Shown here: piece by piece, positions 14,802 to 22,431 of the stretch
How positions within the stretch are numbered: the first letter of the stretch is position 1
How the letters are laid out: every line of letters starts with the position of its first letter
IMG/VR virus record: IMGVR_UViG_3300022745_000050
Location: 1 to 46,325 of that record
Reading direction: 5' to 3' (one strand)
DNA: 46,325 nucleotides
Source of the DNA: a virus
The notes under the pieces: generated by a model
Seen by the model: the letters and a program-made list of their open reading frames with translations, nothing else
The model's database searches: none
Told to the model about the DNA's origin: nothing
Program-made: the position numbers and the translations under genes

Positions 14802-14841
14802 CAGACACCGCCCAACGCGCCAATCATACAGAGCGTTGGGC
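14802..14841 (-). terminator. Terminator of the late operon
   Basis: A perfect 9-bp stem, GCCCAACGC (14810-14818) and GCGTTGGGC (14833-14841), with a 14-base loop. On the minus strand it is followed within ten bases by TTTT. It lies just after the stop of the last late gene (14856). The loop contains TGTATGAT, a half of the recurrent operator-like site. Confidence 0.55.
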
Positions 14842-14855
14842 ACTATTTTGGGCAC

Positions 14856-15548
14856 TCAGCCGTACATCGCCCCGAGCCCGCCGCCCCCAAATAGGGCCGC
14901 GCGGCGCTGTTGTTCAGCGGCATTGGCCTGTTCTTGCTGCTGTTGACGCAGTTGGTGGTTCTGCAAGAACTGGCTGGCGATCTGGCCCATAACGTCGCCG
15001 CCCTGCGCGGCGGGCATTTGCCCGCCCGCAAACATTCCAGCCAGCCCGGTCGGCGCGGGGCCGCCAGCGGGGCCGTGGACGCCGTTGGAAGTGCCCAACG
15101 GGGCACTCGGATCGGTGATCGGCATACCTGCCGGGCCGAGGCCGTGCTGCGGCCCTGTCCACTCGAAGTGCATCGGGTCCGGGCGAGATTTCCAGTTGCC
15201 GCCCCACTCCAGACCGTGCTTCGCCGCCAGATCGCCGATGTTCGCCGGCATGTCCGTGGCGTGGCCGCCCATCGCGTTGGCCGCCGCGTTGATGTCGATG
15301 GCGTTGCCGTAAGCGTGCTGCGACAGTCTGTCGCTGCCCCTGATGTCGCGGTAGTTGAAGCCGCCGCTGGACATCGGATTGTAGCCCTCGGCGGTCAAGT
15401 CCGTCATCAAGCCCTGAAACGCCTCGGCGGCGGCACGGTTGACGCGCCACAGTTGGCCGTTCGGGGCCTTGATCGTGACGAGGTTCTGGTCCTCCCAACC
15501 GGGGGCCAGCGGGTTGCCGAAGATTTGCTCGTTGCCGTAGTTCGCCAT
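14856..15548 (-). CDS. Virion-associated M15 peptidase (VanY/D-Ala-D-Ala carboxypeptidase fold)
   Basis: 230 residues. The zinc-peptidase signature is clear: GFNYRDIRGSDRLSQHAYGNAIDIN (S-x-H-x-x-G-x-A-x-D) and DPMHFEW with the third ligand. The C-terminal ~60 residues are Gln/Ala-rich (QLRQQQQEQANAAEQQRR). It is the last gene of the internal-virion block, so it probably acts as a virion-carried cell-wall hydrolase during DNA entry rather than as the endolysin, which is at 33479-33973. Confidence 0.8.
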   Translation of the reverse strand: MANYGNEQIFGNPLAPGWEDQNLVTIKAPNGQLWRVNRAAAEAFQGLMTDLTAEGYNPMSSGGFNYRDIRGSDRLSQHAYGNAIDINAAANAMGGHATDMPANIGDLAAKHGLEWGGNWKSRPDPMHFEWTGPQHGLGPAGMPITDPSAPLGTSNGVHGPAGGPAPTGLAGMFAGGQMPAAQGGDVMGQIASQFLQNHQLRQQQQEQANAAEQQRRAALFGGGGLGAMYG

Positions 15549-15940
15549 CAGCGTGTCGCCCCCGCCATAAAGAGGTCGGCCAGCGAGGGGTATCCCGTCG
15601 CCGTGGGCCGCCGCATCCCGTATTGCTGCGCCTGTTGTTCGTGAAGCGTTTGGCCGTATGCGTCGGCCGCCGCAGGGTCTGTGAACGTCCCGAGATTTTC
15701 CCCGGTACGCTGGAAGCGCCCGAGCGCCTGTTGCGGCGTGAGAATGACGCCATTCGGGGCGATCTGCGGAACCAGAGTTTCGCCCTGATCGCCGCCGAAT
15801 GACGTGCTATAGACGGTCCCGTAAGAACCGTCATTCATCGCTGCAACCGGACGTTGGTTCAGGTCCAAGTTGCCCGGTTGCACAAGGCCGGAAAGATCGG
15901 CCCACGGCACGATGAACATTTTCTTGAGCGCGTCGCTCAT
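15548..15940 (-). CDS. Putative internal virion protein
   Basis: 130 residues. The segment GENLGTFTDPAAADAYGQTLHEQQAQ resembles a short motif (LGxFxTPxAAxAYAxxLHxxQ) that I recall from small proteins next to peptidases in podovirus internal-virion regions. It overlaps the start of the upstream gene and abuts the M15 peptidase gene. Exact role unknown. Confidence 0.6.
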   Translation of the reverse strand: MSDALKKMFIVPWADLSGLVQPGNLDLNQRPVAAMNDGSYGTVYSTSFGGDQGETLVPQIAPNGVILTPQQALGRFQRTGENLGTFTDPAAADAYGQTLHEQQAQQYGMRRPTATGYPSLADLFMAGATR

Positions 15941-18480
15941 CGGTTGGCCTCCGCGGGAGCCTGGAACACGGAGCGCAAGAGCGCTTCCGGCACGACAGTC
16001 GGTGCGCCGCGCTCAATCGCCGCCCGCATGAGTTCGACTGCCTGCGGGTGCGTGAACATGTCGGACAGAGTGCCGAGGCTGTGACGCAGGGCGGCGCGCT
16101 TTACGGCGTCCGACGCGTTGGCGAAGAAGCTGGTGCCCGCCGTCTTCAGCAAGTCCACCGCGCGCCCCGGCGCCGAGCGAATACCCATGTCGGCGTTGAT
16201 CGAGCGGTTGAACTCGGTCGCGCTGCCGATCGGCAAGCGGCGGCCCGTGGCTTGGAAGACGTCCAGCATATTATTCGCGACGTCCACTGGAGCCCCGATA
16301 GCGGCCAGCGCCGCGTCCAAGGTGGCCTTGCGCTGCGGGTTGCCCGTCAGGTCTTGGTGGAACTTGGTCCCCGCGCGCGAACTGTCACCAGTCTGCGTTT
16401 CGGTGGCCGCGTGATTGAAGCGGTCAGCGAAGTTCTGCCGCACAAGACCCTTCGTCGCTTCGGGGTCCTGCAGGACAAGGCGGGTCAGCGCGTCGCCGAT
16501 CTCCGTCTCAGAACCGACGTGCGCGCGGGGGCCGAGCAGAGCGTTGCCCGCCGTGATAGTGTCTTTCGCTGCGGCAACGTCTGCCAGCGGGCCGACACGC
16601 GCTGCGGCGGCCTTGCCCGAGGCAGAGACGACGGTATTGAGGCGATCGGCCACGGCGGGGAACTGCGCCAGCAAATCGGCGCTGTCCCGCATGGCGCGGG
16701 CCAAAGCGTCGGCGTTCACCGTGCCATCCGCGTTCGTCGCCTTGTCCATCAAGTGCGTCGCAAGCGAGTTCTCCATCGCCACGCGGGCGTCGGGCGGCGC
16801 GACAGAGCCAAACGCCTTGGCGTCGCTCGGCGTCCGCAGCGCGCCGGGGACGTCCTCGGGCGCCGTGGTGAACTTGGTGTTGAACTGATCGCGGGCGATG
16901 GCCTTCCCCATGCCGGGGCTGTTGAACGGCTCCAGCGGGGCGCTGGCGGCCTTGAACGTGTCAACCGCCGATTTGTAACCGGGCACGGTTTGAAGTGCCG
17001 CGTCCAGTTGGTCGCGGGTCCGCTCAAGCGCGGTAACGGTGGCCAAGTCCCCGGCGTCTTTGGCCGCAGCGATCTCGGCTTGAATAGCGCCGCGCGCACC
17101 GTCCAGACCGCCGACGCTGGTGTCGACGCCGCCATTGACGTGCATCGTGTCGCGAACGCGCCGGAGCGCCGCCTGCGTGTTGCCCCGCGCGGTCGTCATC
17201 GTGTCGTCGATGAACTGCACGACGGGGCGCGCGTCCACTTGGATCTTCTCAGGCCCGGTGCGGCTGGTCAGGCTCGGCATTTCGGTCTTCGCCGGAACGT
17301 CTTTCGGCACCATGACGTGCTCGGGGCTGCCCATCGTGCGCGCCTCGATGCTGGTGTAGGCCGGGTTCGTGGTCGTGGATAGCGCGGGGAGGCCCGCCAC
17401 TTCTACCGTGGGCGGCGACTGGCGCGCGGCCTCGAAACCTTGGTCGGCCAGCGCGTTGCGCATACCCTCGCGGCGGTCGTAGACGCCCTTCAGCGCGGGT
17501 TGGAGGATTTCCCCGGCCTGCATGTCCGTCAGGCGGGGGCCAGCACCAAAAATCGCGTCCTGAAGCGCTTGGCCTTCTGGCCCTGCCTTCAGCGCGGCGT
17601 CTGCGGCTTGCGCCACGCGCGGCCCGAGTGTGGACGGAGCGTCACTCTGCGGGGCGATCGTGTCCAGCCAGTTGTTCGTCGCGGTCTTCAGTTGCTCGGG
17701 CCGTTGCGCGAAGAACGGGGCCATTTTGGTTTGGCCGTCGATCGAACCTTCCACGACGCGTTGCACGGCGGGAAGCCCCGACGCGCCGCCCTTGGCTTGC
17801 GTCAAGGCTTCAGGCCCGGTCAGCTTGACGCCCGTGGTGTTGTTCTGCAAGTCAATCGCGCGCTGCCAGTCGGCTTCCGACACGTCGCCCGCAGCGCGGC
17901 GCAATACGTTCTCGGGGGCCACGCTGGCGCGCGCCCCGGCCACGCCGAGGTTCCCGCCCACCAGGCCCAATATCCGCGCAGCCATTTCGTAGTTCGGGCC
18001 GCCGCCGAGCGCCTGCACCGTCTGGCCGGCGCCTTCGGACACAACGGCGGGCGCGATGACGTTGCCGAGCAGTTCGGACCCGTACTCCCCCGCCGCGCGC
18101 AGAGCGGTCGGCGCGTTGCGCACGGCAGCGCTCGGCATGGCCGCAAAAGGCACCAGCGTGCCGGCCGTCTCGGCGAACTTGCCGGGCATCGTCTTGGGCG
18201 CGTAGAGATTGTCGTTCATCATCTGGTTGCCGGCGTCGTACATGCCGCGCGACTGTTCTTCCGAAAAGATCGGGACGTCCCCCGGCGTCAGCGCGGCCGT
18301 CAGAATACCGGACAGCGCGCCGCGCGCGACACCACTCAGACCGCTCAGACCCATGTCGGCCCAAACGTTCGGCTGCTCCTTCTGCGTGATGCCGAGCGGG
18401 TCGGCAGCGCTCGGCGCATTGTCGAACTGGTCGAACGGGTTTCCGCCCTGTTGGTCGAACTGGTCGAACGGGTTCCCCAT
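15937..18480 (-). CDS. Large internal virion / DNA ejection protein
   Basis: 847 residues, Ala-rich and mostly helical. It begins with two copies of GNPFDQFD. Gly/Ala-rich hydrophobic stretches follow in residues ~45-180 (ARGALSGILTAALTPG, ILGLVGGNLGVAGARA), then long helical segments with charged heptads. It has no enzyme motif that I can see. Position after the nozzle genes and size agree with podovirus core/ejection proteins that form a channel across the envelope. Four-base overlap with both neighbours. Confidence 0.7.
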   Translation of the reverse strand: MGNPFDQFDQQGGNPFDQFDNAPSAADPLGITQKEQPNVWADMGLSGLSGVARGALSGILTAALTPGDVPIFSEEQSRGMYDAGNQMMNDNLYAPKTMPGKFAETAGTLVPFAAMPSAAVRNAPTALRAAGEYGSELLGNVIAPAVVSEGAGQTVQALGGGPNYEMAARILGLVGGNLGVAGARASVAPENVLRRAAGDVSEADWQRAIDLQNNTTGVKLTGPEALTQAKGGASGLPAVQRVVEGSIDGQTKMAPFFAQRPEQLKTATNNWLDTIAPQSDAPSTLGPRVAQAADAALKAGPEGQALQDAIFGAGPRLTDMQAGEILQPALKGVYDRREGMRNALADQGFEAARQSPPTVEVAGLPALSTTTNPAYTSIEARTMGSPEHVMVPKDVPAKTEMPSLTSRTGPEKIQVDARPVVQFIDDTMTTARGNTQAALRRVRDTMHVNGGVDTSVGGLDGARGAIQAEIAAAKDAGDLATVTALERTRDQLDAALQTVPGYKSAVDTFKAASAPLEPFNSPGMGKAIARDQFNTKFTTAPEDVPGALRTPSDAKAFGSVAPPDARVAMENSLATHLMDKATNADGTVNADALARAMRDSADLLAQFPAVADRLNTVVSASGKAAAARVGPLADVAAAKDTITAGNALLGPRAHVGSETEIGDALTRLVLQDPEATKGLVRQNFADRFNHAATETQTGDSSRAGTKFHQDLTGNPQRKATLDAALAAIGAPVDVANNMLDVFQATGRRLPIGSATEFNRSINADMGIRSAPGRAVDLLKTAGTSFFANASDAVKRAALRHSLGTLSDMFTHPQAVELMRAAIERGAPTVVPEALLRSVFQAPAEANR

Positions 18481-20201
18481 CAGTTGCCCCCCAAGACCGC
18501 AGCGGCGGCGCCCGCGCCGTATTTCTGGTCAAAAGCGGCGGCCAAGTTCGGGTCGCCCTTCAGCATGTTGATTGCCCCTTGGGGCGGCGTCGGGAATTGG
18601 CCCGGCGCTGGCGCGTTGAGGTTGCCTGCCGGGCCTGCCGAAGCGTCGGGCTGTGCGCCGCCGTTCGCCGCGTTGCGCGCCATGACGGCCTGCATTTCGG
18701 GCGGGATCGGCAGCCCGTTCTGCTGCATGATGGCGGCGATGGCCTCGGCCGAACCCCGCGATGTGCCTTGCAGCGCGGACAAAGCGGTGGCCCGCGCGAC
18801 AGATTTGTTCTGCAAGGTCTGCTGATCGTCGCCCGGCATCGGGATAAACACGCGGGCGTAGGTCTGGAACTCTTCCTTGCCGAACGCGGCCCCGGTGTCG
18901 GGGCGCAAGATGGCCATCATGAAGTTCTGCGCGTTGCCATAGAATGCGCGCCCCGCGTCGGACACCAGATGCCGCGTCGCGGCGTTCGGCAGCCCGCTCA
19001 GAGCGCCAAGCAAACCTTCGTAGTCCGCATCGGTCGGGGTGTACCCGCTCTTGATCGCGGCGTCCAAATTCGCGCTTGCCGGCGCGGCGCGGCTGTAGAA
19101 AATTCCGGCCTTATCGCTGGCCTCCGTGGACTTGCCGCCGAGGCCCGTGTCCTGCGCGCTCCCCGTCAAGGACCCGGTGAACGTGCGCGTGCCTTCGGGC
19201 AGCGCGTCGCCCGTCATGGCGTCCCGCATCGTACCGTCCTGCGCGATGGCCACCGAGCCAGTCCGACCGTCCTTCGTGACGTAGTTCTTGACGTCCACCG
19301 CCCCCGCTTTGGGGTCGTAGGGCGTGGCGCCCATAGCCGCCGCAGCGGCAGGGTCCATCAGTATGGGCGTGCCGCCCGGCCCGACGACCTGCACGGGGGC
19401 GCCAGCCGCTGCGGGCTGCTGGCCTACTGCATCCGGGCGCGATACGACGACTGGCTTGCCGTCGCGAACGATCGTCTCCACCGGAACGCTGCCCATGACC
19501 GAATTGCGTTGATCGGCGGCGGGCAAACCGCCCAAGATCGCGCCCTTCATTTCCTCTTCCGTCAGGGGTTTCTTCGCCCCGTCGAGTTTCTGCCCGTTCG
19601 GGAGATACGTCGTGTCCCCTTGGCCAACGTTCACGGCGCCCGTGAACATGCCCGGAAGGCCGGTTGCGGTGGCCGTCTGATCGGGCAGGAACGCGGTTTC
19701 GCCTTGCCCCACCTTAACGGGCTCCGCAAGCTGCCGCGCCATCGCCCCGGCGTTGTTTACGCCCGCCACGTCCAGCGCGCTTTTCGCGCTCACGTCCTGC
19801 CCGCGCCGATTGGTGGCGTTGTTTACGCCCGCCACGTCCAGCGCGCTTTTCGCGCTCACGTACTGCCGCGCCATCGCCCCGGCGTTGTTTACGCCCGCCA
19901 CGTCCAGCGCGCTTTTCGCGCTCACGTCCTGCCCGCGCCGATTGGTGGCGTCCGTCATACCGAAGCCGTCCGGGGTCTGGCCGAAGCCTTGGACGCCGGT
20001 CAGCGACGACCGCTCAGAGGCGGTCGGGTCAAGCGGGTTGTTGAACAGCCACGCCAGCCGCGCGGCTTGTTCGCGCGTCGCGCCGGCCGTGGCGTACCCG
20101 GCCAAATCGCTGCTCGAGGGCGGCATGAAGGCTTGCGCCAGGTTCCCGAAGGCCGCGCCGAGAGACGGGTCGTTGTACATGCGGTTCGTGGTGATACCCA
20201 T
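18480..20201 (-). CDS. Internal virion protein with tandem 22-residue repeats
   Basis: 573 residues. The N-terminal ~190 residues hold three near-identical copies of a 22-residue unit with core VSAKSALDVAGVNNA, separated by TNRRGQD or GAMARQY. Shorter paired motifs follow (VGQGETAFLPD, VGQGDTTYLPN). The C-terminal half is helical (SAEAIAAIMQQNGLPIPPEMQ). Start ATG overlaps the upstream stop (TAATG). Position suggests an ejected core protein. The repeat copies are nearly identical at DNA level, so the number may vary between isolates. Confidence 0.68.
   Translation of the reverse strand: MGITTNRMYNDPSLGAAFGNLAQAFMPPSSSDLAGYATAGATREQAARLAWLFNNPLDPTASERSSLTGVQGFGQTPDGFGMTDATNRRGQDVSAKSALDVAGVNNAGAMARQYVSAKSALDVAGVNNATNRRGQDVSAKSALDVAGVNNAGAMARQLAEPVKVGQGETAFLPDQTATATGLPGMFTGAVNVGQGDTTYLPNGQKLDGAKKPLTEEEMKGAILGGLPAADQRNSVMGSVPVETIVRDGKPVVVSRPDAVGQQPAAAGAPVQVVGPGGTPILMDPAAAAAMGATPYDPKAGAVDVKNYVTKDGRTGSVAIAQDGTMRDAMTGDALPEGTRTFTGSLTGSAQDTGLGGKSTEASDKAGIFYSRAAPASANLDAAIKSGYTPTDADYEGLLGALSGLPNAATRHLVSDAGRAFYGNAQNFMMAILRPDTGAAFGKEEFQTYARVFIPMPGDDQQTLQNKSVARATALSALQGTSRGSAEAIAAIMQQNGLPIPPEMQAVMARNAANGGAQPDASAGPAGNLNAPAPGQFPTPPQGAINMLKGDPNLAAAFDQKYGAGAAAAVLGGN
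19751..19948 (-). repeat. Three tandem 66-bp repeats inside a virion gene
   Basis: The 10-mer CGTTGTTTAC recurs at 19751, 19817 and 19883, exactly 66 bases apart, and the following ~45 bases are the same in each copy. Copies one and three also share the adjoining CCTGCCCGCGCCGATTGGTG, which points to a recent 132-bp duplication. The frame is kept (22 codons per unit). Confidence 0.9.
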
Positions 20202-20905
20202 TACAGATGCCCCGGAGTGTAGAGGTTAGGGAGGCGGATGGCCGATCCCGTAGCGCCGCGCACCGCCGCCCCGCCAAGGGACGCGGCTTTGGGGGCGCCC
20301 ATGCCGAACAGCGTTCCGCCCGTAAGCCCGGCCGAGGTCGCCACGCTGCCGAGGCCCCCGAGAATGTCGCCGAGCATCTTCAGGCCGTTGCCCTTGGCGT
20401 TCGCGGCGTCGAGTTCGTAGGGCAGGACGTTCGAAGAGCCGGTCTTGAACCCGCCGATCTGGCCGACTGCGCTTGCGTCCTGCGCTTGCTGACGGCTCAA
20501 GCCGCCGAGCACATCGCCGAACGACCGCAACTCGCCGAGCGCGTGCCCGGTCGCGCCGGTCATGGCCGCAGCTTTGGCTCGCTGCTTGTCTTCCTCTTGC
20601 ACGGTGATGTTCGAACCCCCGGCAGAGGGCAGCGCCTCGGCGGCGGTCGGCATTGGCGTGCTTTGGCTGGCGAAATAGTCGCCAAGCTGCGCGCCCTTGT
20701 CGGCCGTCTGCTGATCGAGGTTCTTGAACCGATCTTGCGACTGCGTGTTGATGGCTTCGGCCTGCTGGTCGAGGCCGTTCTGGCGGGCGCGTTCGGTGGA
20801 CAGCGCGGCCGTGCGCGCGTGGGCGACGCGGCTTTCCGCAGCCGAGTTCGCCGCAGCGGATCCCGCGGAGAGAGCCAGTCCTGCAATGGTTAACGGGTCA
20901 CACAT
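20201..20905 (-). CDS. Internal virion protein (T7 gp14-like position)
   Basis: 234 residues beginning MCDPLTIAGLALSAGSAAA, the usual N-terminus of small podovirus core proteins, with a hydrophobic segment at the start. A long coiled-coil-like helix follows (ARTAALSTERARQNGLDQQAEAINTQS), with a Gly/Ala-rich C-terminal part. It probably enters the host envelope on ejection. Assigned by N-terminus, size and gene order. Confidence 0.7.
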   Translation of the reverse strand: MCDPLTIAGLALSAGSAAANSAAESRVAHARTAALSTERARQNGLDQQAEAINTQSQDRFKNLDQQTADKGAQLGDYFASQSTPMPTAAEALPSAGGSNITVQEEDKQRAKAAAMTGATGHALGELRSFGDVLGGLSRQQAQDASAVGQIGGFKTGSSNVLPYELDAANAKGNGLKMLGDILGGLGSVATSAGLTGGTLFGMGAPKAASLGGAAVRGATGSAIRLPNLYTPGHL

Positions 20906-20908
20906 GAT

Positions 20909-21514
20909 CTACCTACTCACCACGACAGCGCCGGTCGTCGGCGCGAAGTTCGTCGCGACGCCCGAGTATTTCTTGAAGTTGGCCACCTGTTGCTGCGTGT
21001 TGTAGGCGCTGGTCAGGTCGGCAAACATGTTCGACAGCGGGTTGAACGCGGCCGGTCGCGACAGGGCCGTCGCCCGGCCGAGCGCCGAGTTCGTCGCCTG
21101 CTGCGCATCGCCGGTCGAATTGAGCGTGCTGATCAAACTTGACCTTGCGTCTTCTGCGGACGTGGCCGCATCCGTGGCGCTGGCCACCGCTTGATCGGCG
21201 ATGTTCTGGCGGTTCAGGTCGTAGCGCTTCTGCAACTCCCCGGCCTGCTGGCCGCGCGCGGAACTGTCCAGATTGCCGTTCCGCGCCAGCGAGAACGTCA
21301 GATCGCGCGTCGCCTTGCCGTACTGGTCGTCAAGCTGCGGCGTCGCGTAGTTCATATACGCGTCGCGACGCCGATTTAGAAAATCGCCGCCCGTCTGCGT
21401 GTCGAAAATCCCATTGATCCGGTCTGTCCCGGCGCGGATGCGGTCTTGCCGAGCCAATTCATCGGCACGCGCCGCCTTGGCCTCTTTGCCCGCACCGCCG
21501 TCTTTTTTACTCAT
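20909..21514 (-). CDS. Structural protein of the internal-virion block
   Basis: 201 residues, helical and Ala/Asp/Gln-rich, with TDRINGIFDTQTGGDFLNRR and MNYATPQLDDQYGKATRDLTFSLARNG. These blocks resemble a family I recall near podovirus ejection genes; function unknown. It overlaps the upstream acetyltransferase gene by eight bases. Confidence 0.6.
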   Translation of the reverse strand: MSKKDGGAGKEAKAARADELARQDRIRAGTDRINGIFDTQTGGDFLNRRRDAYMNYATPQLDDQYGKATRDLTFSLARNGNLDSSARGQQAGELQKRYDLNRQNIADQAVASATDAATSAEDARSSLISTLNSTGDAQQATNSALGRATALSRPAAFNPLSNMFADLTSAYNTQQQVANFKKYSGVATNFAPTTGAVVVSR

Positions 21515-21962
21515 CGGTCAAATTCCGCCTCATGAAGAAACCGACCGGCTGAAATCCAAACTTGATCAGGAATTTCGCCGTGCGGTCAGACTGGAACGCG
21601 TTGTCGTTCCCGCCTGTGATTTCCTTGGCGCCGAGCCCTTTGGCCCACTCCACCAAGTGTTTCATCAAAAGTGCGGCTGCCCGAGAGCCACGATATTCGG
21701 GTCTGACGAAGATTACCTCTTGCGCGACGAAAAGTCCATACGCGTGTCGGTATTCGTATATTCCGGCCATCAGAAAGGCCACCACTTCGCCGTCTCTGTC
21801 CACGACGAAGAACGTCGTGGAGCACGTCGCCAAATAGTCCCGGTAAGCGTCGCGCACCTTCTCCGGGGCGAACTCCAAATGCGGCGTCGAGAGCGCGCAG
21901 TTCAGCCGCGCCATTTCGACAATGGCGTCCTCGTCGGCGTCAATCCCAAGACGAACGAACAT
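21507..21962 (-). CDS. GNAT-family acetyltransferase
   Basis: 151 residues from the ATG at 21962 (MFVRLGIDADEDAIVEMARL). The GNAT fold is suggested by FFVVDRDGEVVAFLMAGIY, then the acetyl-CoA loop VRPEYRGSRAAALLMKHLVEWA (a Q/R-x-x-G-x-A variant) and a C-terminal KFLIKFGFQPVGFFM. It overlaps the DUF2833-like gene. Acetyltransferase-like genes at this place are frequent in podoviruses; substrate unknown. Confidence 0.75.
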   Translation of the reverse strand: MFVRLGIDADEDAIVEMARLNCALSTPHLEFAPEKVRDAYRDYLATCSTTFFVVDRDGEVVAFLMAGIYEYRHAYGLFVAQEVIFVRPEYRGSRAAALLMKHLVEWAKGLGAKEITGGNDNAFQSDRTAKFLIKFGFQPVGFFMRRNLTDE

Positions 21963-22431
21963 TGCGCAGCCTCGCGAATTGGATGAAGTCTTCGCCGCGC
22001 TTGCCGTATCCGTGCAGGCGCCCGGTTTCCGGCTCCATCCCGAGCACGCGCAGCCATTCGTGAACGTCGTCGTACCCGGCCAGAGACACCGCTTGGATCC
22101 GGTGAACCCCGACTTGGTCAAACTGCGGGAAGAGCCGATCTCGAATGAACCTGGTGATCGGAAGGCCGATCTTCGGGAACTGCGGCGTGGCGAAGAACAA
22201 GAGCGTCAGGACGTTAGGCCACGCTTCGATAGTTCCGCCGATACATATCGGCTCGTCGCCAAGCGCCCCGCACAGAACGTCGTCTCGGCCGCCGAACCGA
22301 TCGGCCAGCAAGTCGGCCAGTTCTTCGCGGTTCCGGCAGTCGGACGTGGCCGAGAACTCTGCGTAATCGCGGTCCCGCATGTTGAGCGCGACGTGGTGGA
22401 CCTCATCGCGCGTTGCGCGATCAATCCGCAT
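21940..22431 (-). CDS. DUF2833 / T7 gp13-like protein with GNAT-like fold
   Basis: 163 residues from ATG 22431 (MRIDRATRDEVHHVALNMRDRD); an ATG five codons upstream (22446) is also possible. DYAEFSATSDCRNREELADL, IEAWPNVLTLLFFATPQFP, RAVSLAGYDDVHEWLRVLG-type spacing and YGKRGEDFIQFARLR fit the DUF2833 family. That family includes T7 gp13 and sits next to the nozzle gene. It overlaps the nozzle gene by 11 bases. It probably aids morphogenesis of the core or tail. Confidence 0.75.
   Translation of the reverse strand: MRIDRATRDEVHHVALNMRDRDYAEFSATSDCRNREELADLLADRFGGRDDVLCGALGDEPICIGGTIEAWPNVLTLLFFATPQFPKIGLPITRFIRDRLFPQFDQVGVHRIQAVSLAGYDDVHEWLRVLGMEPETGRLHGYGKRGEDFIQFARLRNVRSSWD

Noticed and set aside
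16048-17382. Rightward 444-codon frame
   Set aside because: Antisense of the large ejection protein gene; Arg/Val-rich shadow typical of high-GC DNA.
17440-18825. Rightward 461-codon frame
   Set aside because: Antisense to two well-supported virion genes and lacks protein-like patterning or a start signal.
18579-20222. Rightward 547-codon frame opposite the internal virion gene
   Set aside because: Antisense shadow; its repeats are only the complement of the 66-bp repeats and its composition is His/Arg/Gly-rich.
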